Assembly: GCF_003122365.1 (NCBI RefSeq)
Contig: NZ_CP029254.1
Location: forward strand, 2,181,001-2,245,000
Origin: Streptomyces spongiicola
Lineage (GTDB): Bacteria > Actinomycetota > Actinomycetes > Streptomycetales > Streptomycetaceae
Direction of reading: 5' to 3'
Length of the DNA stretch: 64,000 nt
Shown: one piece after another, positions 37,187 to 44,386 of the stretch
Numbering within the stretch: the first letter of the stretch is position 1
Layout of the letters: every line of letters starts with the position of its first letter
Translations under genes and position numbers: made by a program
The notes under the pieces: model-generated
What the model was told of the DNA's origin: nothing
Databases searched by the model: none
What the model saw: only the letters and a program-made list of their open reading frames with translations

Positions 37187-38681
37187 CCGCGTCCAGCCGG
37201 TAGTACTCGGCGACGCACCGGGCGGGCCAGGCGCGACGGCCCCCGTCGCGGAACGGTTCGAGCATCCCGGCGACCGGGGTCGGGGTGTACGGCGCCACCT
37301 CGGCTCCGCGGGCGGCCGCCGCGCGCAGCGACGCGTCCTGGCGGTCCCACCGCCCGGCCCGCACTCCCATGTCCTGGCCCAGGCGGTGCAGCGGTGGGGC
37401 CAGTCCCGCGGCGGACACGGCGCAGAGTGCCGCCGCGGTGGCCACCGCCACCGCCGTCCACGACCGGGCGGCGCGGCGGCGCAGCGCCCGGCCCAGCAGG
37501 GCTCCGAGGCCCGCGAGCACCAGGACGTACAGGAGCAGGTAGTCGTTCCAGGTCCGGGCGGCGGTGACGACGCGCGGGCCGAAGACCGGATAGGTGATGA
37601 CGGTGCACAGATAGCCGGAGACGAGGACGGCGAGCAGGCCCGCGCAGGCGAGCGGCAGCGGGCGGCAGGGGCGCAGCACGGCCGTGCCGGTGCGGGAGGG
37701 GCGGACGAGCAGGCCGAGCAGCAGCCCGGCGGCGAGGACTCCCGCGTACTGCCAGGTCGTCAGGACGCTCTCCGCGATGCCGGCGAAGCCGCGGGCCGAG
37801 GCCGCCAGGGAGTCGGGGGCCACGACCGAGGCGGTGCCGGCGCCGAAGCGTTCGCGCCGGTGGCGGGACCCGGGCGAGGTGACGAGCACGGCGGTGCCGA
37901 CGACGACCCCGGCGGCGCCGATCAGCGCCCAGGTCCGCAGGAAGGGCCAGGCCCGGTCGGTGACGAGCCGGCGGCCGAACAGCAGCAGTCCCCCGAGGAC
38001 CACGAGTGCCACGACCGAGGTCTCCTCGGAGAGGGTGCCGGTGAAGACCCCGGCGACCGCCGCCGCGGCCAGGGCGGCGGCCCGGCCCCGGCGCGTCCCG
38101 GCCGCCAGCGCCGGGAGGACGGCGGAGCAGGCCAGTACCGGGGCCACGGTGTGCGAGACGGACCCCGCGGGCCAGTAGAGGGTCTTGTAGGTGTTGGGGG
38201 TGGCGAGGAGGAACACCGCGGTGGCCGTCGCGGCGACGAGCAGCGGGAGCCCGCGCGGGGACGACTGGCGGGCCCGGCGCAGTACGAGGGCCACCAGGGC
38301 CCACAGCACGGCCAGGACGAGCAGCGCGCTCAGGGCCGCGTACCACTGGTGGCCCGCCACCGGGAACCGGGCGTACAGGCCCACGAGCAGGCCGTTGCCG
38401 ACCCGGCCGTTGTCGGTGACGTAGAACTTCCCGACGAGTCCGCCGATGCCCTGGTCGCGCACCACGGGCAGGAAGCACCACTCGTCGGCGCTGGGCCGCA
38501 CATGTCGGCCGAGCCGGGCGGCGGCCGCCAGCAGCGCCAGCGGCAACGCGGCGAGGACCAGGGCGAGTGCGGTCACGGGCGAGGTGGGCGGCCACCACCG
38601 GCCGCCTCCGCCCCGGCCCGGCTGCCCTGAGGAGTCGCCCGGTTCCCGCGGAACGGTCGTATGAGATGCACCGACGGCCAT
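37161..38681 (-). CDS. Polytopic membrane protein, DUF6056-like
   Basis: This 506-residue integral membrane protein has roughly 11-12 hydrophobic helices. A charged loop follows the first helix ([20 protein letters not shown]), as in GT-C-type glycosyltransferases, where such a loop carries the catalytic acid. A loop with [20 protein letters not shown] follows. From memory it resembles the DUF6056 family. A natural hypothesis is that it uses the polyprenyl-linked sugar made by the convergent GT2/GtrA pair, completing a Gtr-like three-part system; this is inference. I chose the ATG at 38681; an upstream in-frame start at 38699 is also possible. Confidence 0.8.
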   Translation of the reverse strand: MAVGASHTTVPREPGDSSGQPGRGGGGRWWPPTSPVTALALVLAALPLALLAAAARLGRHVRPSADEWCFLPVVRDQGIGGLVGKFYVTDNGRVGNGLLVGLYARFPVAGHQWYAALSALLVLAVLWALVALVLRRARQSSPRGLPLLVAATATAVFLLATPNTYKTLYWPAGSVSHTVAPVLACSAVLPALAAGTRRGRAAALAAAAVAGVFTGTLSEETSVVALVVLGGLLLFGRRLVTDRAWPFLRTWALIGAAGVVVGTAVLVTSPGSRHRRERFGAGTASVVAPDSLAASARGFAGIAESVLTTWQYAGVLAAGLLLGLLVRPSRTGTAVLRPCRPLPLACAGLLAVLVSGYLCTVITYPVFGPRVVTAARTWNDYLLLYVLVLAGLGALLGRALRRRAARSWTAVAVATAAALCAVSAAGLAPPLHRLGQDMGVRAGRWDRQDASLRAAAARGAEVAPYTPTPVAGMLEPFRDGGRRAWPARCVAEYYRLDAVTRSTRVP

Positions 38682-39314
38682 GTCCCTGACTAGTTGCACG
38701 GCGACCGGGCGCTCAACCGCCCGGCGGTCATCCGGCTCAGCAAGAAGCCCCGATGGGATTCGGGCGGCCGCCGCGGGCGCGCGTCGCCTTGCCCGGGCGG
38801 GGCTCGGCGGTTCCGGTGTCCGCGCGGCTCAGGCGAAACGCACCGGGACGCGGTCGCAACCGCCGCACGGACGACACCCGAAACACACCGGAACGCGATC
38901 GCAACCACCACACCGACGACACCCGAAACACACCGGGACACAGTCGCAACCACCACACGGACAGCACCCGAAACACACCGGAACGCGGTCGCAACCGCCG
39001 CACGGACGGCACCCGAAACACACCGGAACGCGGTCGCAACCACCACACGGACGACACCCGAAACACACCGGAACGCGGTCGCAACCACCACACGGACGGC
39101 ACCCGAAACACACCGGGACGCGGTCGCAACCACCACACGGACGGCACAGGCACCGCCGACGGCGGCCGTCCGGCGGTGGCACCGCTCGGCGGCTCCGGCC
39201 CGCGCGGCGCGGCGGGCGGCGGGCCGGCACGGCGCGGGCGGCGCCGGCGAACGGCGGGCCGGCACGGCGCGGGCGGCGCCGGCGAACGGCGAACGGCGGA
39301 CGGCGGACGGCGGG
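38682..39314. other. 633-base gap holding two tandem-repeat arrays
   Basis: I see no convincing gene. The gap lies upstream of the membrane protein gene (leftward) and downstream of gluD. It contains a seven-copy 45-bp array, a 35-bp doublet and 7-bp repeats that abut the gluD stop codon. The GC content falls in the 45-bp array compared with its flanks. Confidence 0.7.
38829..39150. repeat. Seven-copy 45-bp tandem repeat
   Basis: Seven copies of a 45-base unit (beginning CCGAAACACACCGG) lie head to tail with no spacers. Copies differ at about eight positions. Because 45 is divisible by three, every frame stays open. On the minus strand one frame reads as a 15-residue Cys-rich repeat (core CGGCDRVPVCFGC). 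On the plus strand the best frame repeats HPKHTGTRSQPPHGR. Most differences between copies are silent in these two frames and not in the other four, but codon usage is not Streptomyces-like, so coding is unproven. Confidence 0.92.
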
Positions 39315-39315
39315 T
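39218..39315. repeat. 35-bp doublet followed by four 7-bp repeats at the gluD stop
   Basis: Two identical 35-base units (39218-39252 and 39253-39287) are followed by GGCGAAC, GGCGGAC, GGCGGAC and GGCGGGT at 39288-39315. The last unit touches the gluD stop codon, so the array forms the 3' untranslated start of the glu transcript. Confidence 0.92.
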
Positions 39316-40229
39316 CAGGACCGTCCAGGCGGCTCCGGCCTGTGCCCGACATGCTCGCCCGGTGTCGCCAGTTCCTCGACCGCGTCCGCGGCCACCACCG
39401 CGCCGGCGGACCTCCGGCCGCGCCGCAGCCGGCTCTCCAGCCGGGCGGCGAACGACGTGAGCGCGAAGTTCAGCACGATGAAGATGACGGCGACCACGGT
39501 GAAGCCGGCGATGGTGTTCGCGCCGTAGTTGGCGCTCATCGGCCGGACCGACGCCAGCAGCTCGGAGAAGCCGAGCATCGCGCCGCCGAGGGCGGTGTCC
39601 TTCACGATGACCACCATCTGGCTGACGATCGCCGGGAGCATGGCCGTCACCGACTGCGGCAGCAGCACGTACCGCATCGTCTGGCCCTTGCGCATACCGA
39701 TCGCCCTGGCCGCGTCCGACTGCCCGCGGGGGAGCGCCAGGATGCCGGCCCGGACGACCTCGGCCAGCACCGAGGCGTTGTACAGCACCAGACCGGTCAC
39801 CACGGCGTACAGCGGCCGGCTGTCTGGGCTGATGTCGAAGAACGCGGCGTAGGCGGCGTTGGCGAACAGCATCAGGATCAGCACCGGGATGGCGCGGAAG
39901 AACTCCACCACCGTGCCCGCCGTGCCGCGCACCCACCGGTGTTCCGACAGCCGGGCGATGCCGAGGACCGCGCCCAGCGGCAGCGCGATGACCAGCGCGA
40001 GCGCCGCGGCGATGAGGGTGTTCTCCAGACCCGGCAGGAGAAACGTCGTCCACACCCGGGAGTCGGTGAGGAACGGCGCCCATTTGGACCACTCCAGCTG
40101 CCCCTTCCCGGCGAGGCCCGTGAACACCCACCAGGCCCCGGCGGCGAGGACGAGCAGAAAGCCCGCCGTGTACAGGGTGTTGCGCCGTCTGGCCCGGGGC
40201 CCGGGGGTGTCGTACAGGACGGAACTCAT
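39315..40229 (-). CDS. gluD: Glutamate-type ABC permease GluD
   Basis: This 304-residue membrane permease is of the polar amino acid (His/Glu/Gln) class. Membrane helices surround the HisM-type signature regions WTTFLLPGLENTLIAAALA and ILALPRGQSDAARAIGMRKG, the latter being the ATPase-docking EAA loop. A C-terminal cytoplasmic tail of about 40 residues is longer than usual. The ATG at 40229 overlaps the gluC stop by 4 bases. It partners GluC in the importer fed by the GluB lipoprotein and driven by GluA. Confidence 0.92.
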   Translation of the reverse strand: MSSVLYDTPGPRARRRNTLYTAGFLLVLAAGAWWVFTGLAGKGQLEWSKWAPFLTDSRVWTTFLLPGLENTLIAAALALVIALPLGAVLGIARLSEHRWVRGTAGTVVEFFRAIPVLILMLFANAAYAAFFDISPDSRPLYAVVTGLVLYNASVLAEVVRAGILALPRGQSDAARAIGMRKGQTMRYVLLPQSVTAMLPAIVSQMVVIVKDTALGGAMLGFSELLASVRPMSANYGANTIAGFTVVAVIFIVLNFALTSFAARLESRLRRGRRSAGAVVAADAVEELATPGEHVGHRPEPPGRS

Positions 40230-40891
40230 CGCCTCACCGCCACCTTCTTGCCGACCCAGCCGAGGAAGAGGCCGGTGGGGAGGGTGAGGACGATGAAGCC
40301 CGCGGCGAAGACGGCCGAGATGAGGATGAGCTGGGCCTCGTTCTCGATCATCTCCCGCATCAGCAGCGCGGCCTCGGGGACGCCGATGGCCGCGGCCACC
40401 GTGGTGTTCTTGGTGAGGGCGATCAGCACGTTCGCGAGCGGGCCCACCACCGAGCGGAACGCCTGGGGGAGGACGACGAGCCCGAGCACCTGGGTGAAGC
40501 CCAGCCCGAGGGCGCGGGCCGCCTCCACCTGCCCCAGGGGCACGGTGTTGATGCCGGACCGCAGTGCCTCGCAGACGAACGCGGCCGTGTAGGCGGTCAG
40601 TCCGAGCACGGCGAGCCGGAAGTTGATCACGGTGAAGGTGTCGGCGCCGAGGCTGACGCCCAGGGTCTGGAACAGGCCCAGCGACGTGAAGACGATGATC
40701 ACGGTGAGCGGGATGTTCCGTACCACGTTGACGTACCAGGTGCCGAAACCACGCATCACGGGCACCGGGCTGACCCGCATCGCGGCCAGCACGGTGCCCC
40801 AGAGCAGGGAGCCGGCGGCGGACCACAAGGTGAGCTGGACGGTCGTCCAGAACGCCCCCGGCACGTCGTAACCCTGAAGGAAGTCGAACAC
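40226..40891 (-). CDS. gluC: Glutamate-type ABC permease GluC
   Basis: This 221-residue amino acid permease starts VFDFLQGYDVPGAFWTTVQL. It shows the family segments VVRNIPLTVIIVFTSLGL and ALRSGINTVPLGQVEAARAL, the latter carrying the EAA-like ATPase-docking loop, then NTTVAAAIGVPE. The GTG at 40891 has GAGG 7 bases upstream. It overlaps gluD by 4 bases and follows the binding-protein gene by 95 bases. Order and sequence match the actinobacterial gluABCD glutamate importer, which acts at the cytoplasmic membrane. Confidence 0.92.
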   Translation of the reverse strand: MFDFLQGYDVPGAFWTTVQLTLWSAAGSLLWGTVLAAMRVSPVPVMRGFGTWYVNVVRNIPLTVIIVFTSLGLFQTLGVSLGADTFTVINFRLAVLGLTAYTAAFVCEALRSGINTVPLGQVEAARALGLGFTQVLGLVVLPQAFRSVVGPLANVLIALTKNTTVAAAIGVPEAALLMREMIENEAQLILISAVFAAGFIVLTLPTGLFLGWVGKKVAVRR

Positions 40892-40986
40892 GGTTGCGCC
40901 TCTGTGAGGTGGTCGTCTCGGGGTCGGCCGACGGCGTCTCAACCGGCGGCGTCTCAGCAGGCGGGGCAGGGCGGTCGGGCGGCGCC

Positions 40987-41817
40987 TCAGCCGGCCGGGG
41001 CGGCGATGCCCGGCGGGGGCTCGCTCCGGTAGCCGGCCGGTCCGAAGTTGGCCTCGACGGCCTCCTTCCACGCGCTGTCCCGGACCATCTTCCGCAGCGC
41101 CGCGTCGATGTCGTTCCTGAGTGCGGTGTCGCCCTTCTTCACACCGATCCCGTACAGCTCGTCGCTCAGTTTGAAGCCGCCCAGCCGGAACTTGTCCTTG
41201 AACTGGTCCTGCGCGGCGTAGCCGGCGAGGATGGCGTCATCGGTGGTCACGGCGTCGATCGTGCCGTTCTCCAGGCCGGTCAGGCATTCGGAGTAGCCGC
41301 CGTACTCCTGCAGCTGGGCCCGTGGCGCGAGCCTGGTCTTGACGTTCTGCGCCGAGGTGGAGCCGGTGACCGAGCAGAGCTTCTTGTCGTTGAGGTCCGC
41401 CGGGGACCCGATGGAGTCGTCTCCGGCACGGACGAGCACGTCCTGGTGGGCGAGGAAGTAGGGCCCGGCGAAGTCGACCTTCTTACGGCGCTCGTCGTTG
41501 ATCGAGTAGGAGGCGACGACGAAGTCGACGTCGCCGCGCTGGAGCAGCGTCTCGCGGTCGGCGCTCTTGGCCTCCTTGAAGACGATGTCGGAGGGGGCGT
41601 AGCCGAGCTGCCGGGCCACGTACCGGGCCACGTCGACGTCGAACCCCTCGTAGTCGCCGTCCGGCGTCTTCAGGCCGACGCCCGGCTGGTCGAACTTGAT
41701 GCCGACGGTGAGCTTCCTCCCGTCGTCCGATCCGCCGCCGCCCGATCCGCAGGCCGTGGCGGCGAGTGAGAGCGTGAGCGCCGCGGCGGCCGCGGCGGAG
41801 ACCTTGCGAGGCTTCAT
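40987..41817 (-). CDS. gluB: Glutamate-binding lipoprotein GluB
   Basis: This 276-residue solute-binding protein of family 3 has a signal peptide with lipobox LAATACGSG, giving a lipid-anchored Cys. The mature part contains LTVGIKFDQPGVGL, DYEGFDVDVARYVARQLGY, VDFVVASYSINDERRKKVDF and CSVTGSTSAQNVKTRL, typical of glutamate/glutamine-binding proteins. I prefer the ATG at 41817, with an AGGGATG site about 9 bases upstream; 41826 would add three residues. It lies between gluA and gluC in the same direction. Confidence 0.93.
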   Translation of the reverse strand: MKPRKVSAAAAAALTLSLAATACGSGGGGSDDGRKLTVGIKFDQPGVGLKTPDGDYEGFDVDVARYVARQLGYAPSDIVFKEAKSADRETLLQRGDVDFVVASYSINDERRKKVDFAGPYFLAHQDVLVRAGDDSIGSPADLNDKKLCSVTGSTSAQNVKTRLAPRAQLQEYGGYSECLTGLENGTIDAVTTDDAILAGYAAQDQFKDKFRLGGFKLSDELYGIGVKKGDTALRNDIDAALRKMVRDSAWKEAVEANFGPAGYRSEPPPGIAAPAG

Positions 41818-41892
41818 GATGGTCATCCCTGGGGATCGCTGGAGGGTGCGGGGTCCCGGGGCGGCGCACGGGTGCGACGCGGGCGCCGGGCG

Positions 41893-42663
41893 TCAGTGGT
41901 GGAGGATCTTCGAGAGGAAGTCCCTGGCGCGGTCGGTACGGGGGGCGGTGAAGAACTCGTCCGGTGTCGTCTCCTCCACGATCCTGCCGTCGGCCATGAA
42001 CACCACGCGGTTGGCGGCCGAACGGGCGAATCCCATCTCATGGGTGACGACCACCATGGTCATGCCGTCCCCGGCGAGCTGCCGCATGACCTCGAGTACC
42101 TCGTTGATCATCTCCGGGTCGAGGGCGGAGGTCGGCTCGTCGAACAGCATGATCTTGGGGTCCATGGCGAGCGCCCTGGCGATCGCCACCCGCTGCTGCT
42201 GCCCGCCGGAGAGCTGGGCGGGGTACTTGTCCGCCTGGGAGCCCACGCCCACCCGGTCGAGGAGGCCGCGCGCCCGCTCCTCGGCGGCCTTCCGGCCCTT
42301 TCCGCGGACCTTGATCTGGCCGAGGGTCACGTTCTGGAGGACGGTCTTGTGCGCGAAGAGGTTGAAGGACTGGAAGACCATGCCGACGTCGGCGCGCAGC
42401 CGGGCGAGTTCCCTGCCTTCGGCGGGCAGCGGCCTGCCGTCGATGGCGATCTCGCCGGAGTCGATGGTCTCCAGGCGGTTGATGGCGCGGCAGAGCGTGG
42501 ACTTGCCTCCGCCGGACGGGCCGATGACGACGACCACCTCACCGCGTTCCACGGTCAGACTGACGTCCCTGAGCACGTGCAGCGGGCCGAAGTGCTTGTC
42601 GACGTGGTGCAGCTCGACCAGCGCACGGCTGCTCATGCCCGGGGTGAAGGGTTCCTCGCTCAC
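41893..42663 (-). CDS. gluA: Glutamate-type ABC transporter ATPase GluA
   Basis: This 256-residue ATPase of the polar amino acid importers has Walker A IGPSGGGKST, Q-loop MVFQSFNLFAHKTVLQN, signature LSGGQQQRVAIARALAMDP, Walker B IMLFDEPTSALDPE and the H-loop in VVVTHEMGFA. The end LSKILHH is typical of GluA. I chose the GTG at 42663 because GGAG lies about 7 bases upstream; an ATG at 42687 and a later ATG (MSSRALVEL) are alternatives. It is the first gene of the leftward gluABCD operon, whose promoter must lie in the repeat-containing gap to the right. Confidence 0.94.
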   Translation of the reverse strand: MSEEPFTPGMSSRALVELHHVDKHFGPLHVLRDVSLTVERGEVVVVIGPSGGGKSTLCRAINRLETIDSGEIAIDGRPLPAEGRELARLRADVGMVFQSFNLFAHKTVLQNVTLGQIKVRGKGRKAAEERARGLLDRVGVGSQADKYPAQLSGGQQQRVAIARALAMDPKIMLFDEPTSALDPEMINEVLEVMRQLAGDGMTMVVVTHEMGFARSAANRVVFMADGRIVEETTPDEFFTAPRTDRARDFLSKILHH

Positions 42664-43091
42664 GGCGGCTCCGCTCGTCGGCTTCATCGTCCATCCGCTC
42701 CGGGCCGTCCGCACTCCGGGAGCCGGGTGGCGTCCGCGTGCCCCGGGCCCGCCGACAACAGGGCGCGAGACCAGGGCGCGGCGCGGAGGCGCGACGCGGA
42801 GGCGCGACGCGGAGGCGCGACGCGGAGGCGCGACGCGGAGGCGCGGCGCGGGGTGTCCCGGACGCGGAACAGGCCATTGTCGTGCTCCCGCTGAGTGACG
42901 CCCCGGACACGTTGAGCGACCGGATGCGGAGTGCGCCTGCACCGCCGGTGTCCGGCGCATACGCGCCCAGGCGGACTGCGGCCCGGACCCGCGGTCCCGC
43001 TCGCGGCCGCGGCGGTTTCGGGCCGGGCGGTGCGCGAAGCGCACGGAGCGGGGCAGACGCGGGAGCCGGCACTCTCCTAGCCTCCCGGCCC
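42664..43091. other. Divergent gap upstream of gluA and the small secreted protein gene
   Basis: This 428-base gap should hold promoters in both directions. I find no clear consensus boxes. It contains the 13-bp tandem array at 42789-42840 and no convincing gene. Confidence 0.6.
42789..42840. repeat. Four exact 13-bp tandem repeats upstream of gluA
   Basis: Four identical copies of GCGCGACGCGGAG run head to tail, with degenerate partial copies on both sides (42781-42788 and 42841-42853). The array lies about 125 bases upstream of the gluA start, within the likely promoter region. Confidence 0.93.
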
Positions 43092-43631
43092 ATGCCCATC
43101 ACACACCTGACACGCCTCGGCCGGCCGGCCGCCCTCGCCACGGCACTCGCCACGGCACTCGTCTGCGCGGGCGCGGCGCAGCCCGCCGCCGCCGACACAC
43201 CGGACCTGGCCTTCACCGTCGACCAGCCGGTGACCACACCCGGCTCAGCCGTGTCGCTGACGATGACCCTGACCAACAACCAGCCCACGGACATCTGGTT
43301 CGTGTACCAGTCGGTCCAGCCGACCTGGGCGACCACCCAGCGCAAGGACCTCAAGTACAGCTTCGTGTCCTGCACCGCCGAGGGCGCCTCGTGCTCGGGC
43401 ACCGGTTCGACCGGGCTCGGCGTCAACTACGAGATCCCGCTGGCCCCCGGCGCGTCCCGGACCGTCACGCTCACGTACCAGGTCGCCGCCGACTCCGGCT
43501 GCAACGGGACCATCGGCTTCTACTCGTACCTGTACTACGAGTACGACAACGGGCAAAGCACCAAGGACGGCATCCACACCCTCCCGGAGACCCGGGTGGA
43601 CTGCGCGCCCGCGGAACCCGCCGGCGCCTGA
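43092..43631 (+). CDS. Small secreted protein, probable beta-sandwich
   Basis: I do not recognise a named family. The 179-residue protein has a Sec signal peptide (about residues 1-36, with AALATALATALVCAGAAQP as its hydrophobic core and likely cleavage after AAA). The mature part is beta-rich, with DLAFTVDQPVTTPGSAVSLT and LTNNQPTDIWFVYQSVQP near its start, YEIPLAPGASRTVTLTYQV in the middle, and four cysteines that could form two disulfides. This looks like an immunoglobulin- or DUF11-like domain. No ribosome-binding site is obvious before the ATG at 43092, so the start is tentative. Confidence 0.75.
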   Translation: MPITHLTRLGRPAALATALATALVCAGAAQPAAADTPDLAFTVDQPVTTPGSAVSLTMTLTNNQPTDIWFVYQSVQPTWATTQRKDLKYSFVSCTAEGASCSGTGSTGLGVNYEIPLAPGASRTVTLTYQVAADSGCNGTIGFYSYLYYEYDNGQSTKDGIHTLPETRVDCAPAEPAGA

Positions 43632-44386
43632 CCGGCGGACCCCGAGGAACCCGAGAACCCGAGGAACCCGAGAATCCGGGATCCCGGGGAGCCGTGAGCC
43701 GGGGCGTCCCGCCGGGCCTGCCCCGCCCTCCGTGGGGCGCCCGGCCTCCCGGAACACCCTGGCGGCCGCCGGGCCCACCCGCGCCGGCGGCCGCTGCCGG
43801 CGGTCCGCACACGCGCGGCCGTGCCGGCCGGGTGCGCGGACCGCCTCGCGGCACCTCCCAGGCGCATCGCCGGCACGTTCCAGGCACCGGCACGACCGGC
43901 TCGACCGGCACGACCGGCTCGACCGGCTCGACCGGCAGCAGAAGAACGCAGAAGAACGCAGAAGAGCGCAGAAGAACAAGGAGCACCACCCGCACCGGTG
44001 GCACCTCCCCGGCACCGCCTGTACTCGCGGCCTCCCGAACTCCCGGCCGCTGCGGCACTCCATGGCACCGTCGGCATCACCAACATCACCGACATCACCG
44101 GCATCACCGGCGCTCCTGGCCGAAAACACTCGTCCCCCAAGCCCGGCGTCTTGTCCATCCCCCCGGCCGCTGCGAGCGTCTGGCTCCGTACCCGCCGGGC
44201 TCCACGGCGTACGGACCGCTCCGCGCCGTTCGCATGGCACCTGTGCTTTTCCGTCAAGTTTCACCGTAGACGCACAGAACGCACACGCAGCCTCCACTAT
44301 GTCTCGGGACAGGGCATAGCGGCACGGCGTTCCGGGGGGAGCAGCCGCGCCGCTGTGCCGGGGGTCATGGGGAGGGACACCACCGC
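43632..44386. other. 755-base gap with short tandem repeats
   Basis: No convincing gene is visible. The stretch has direct repeats (GAGGAACCCGA-like units near 43647), five 9-bp units GACCGGCTC/GACCGGCAC at 43894-43938, four 10-bp units GCAGAAGAAC at 43938-43977 and ATCACC-type repeats near 44075. The last 150 bases are less GC-rich and probably contain the promoter of the deacetylase gene, but I cannot assign boxes. Confidence 0.65.
43894..43977. repeat. Adjacent 9-bp and 10-bp tandem repeats
   Basis: Five 9-base units (GACCGGCTC with variants) are directly followed by four 10-base units (GCAGAAGAAC with one variant). The change of period without a gap suggests slippage-generated sequence. 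Confidence 0.88.

Noticed and set aside
38829..39150. CRISPR array
   Set aside because: The 45-bp units follow each other without unique spacers and no cas gene is present.
38680..39528. Plus-strand open frame with HPKHTGTRSQPPHGR repeats as a protein gene
   Set aside because: It has no ribosome-binding site, continues as antisense of gluD, and its non-repeat parts are low-complexity Arg-rich sequence. The repeat signal is kept as a finding instead.
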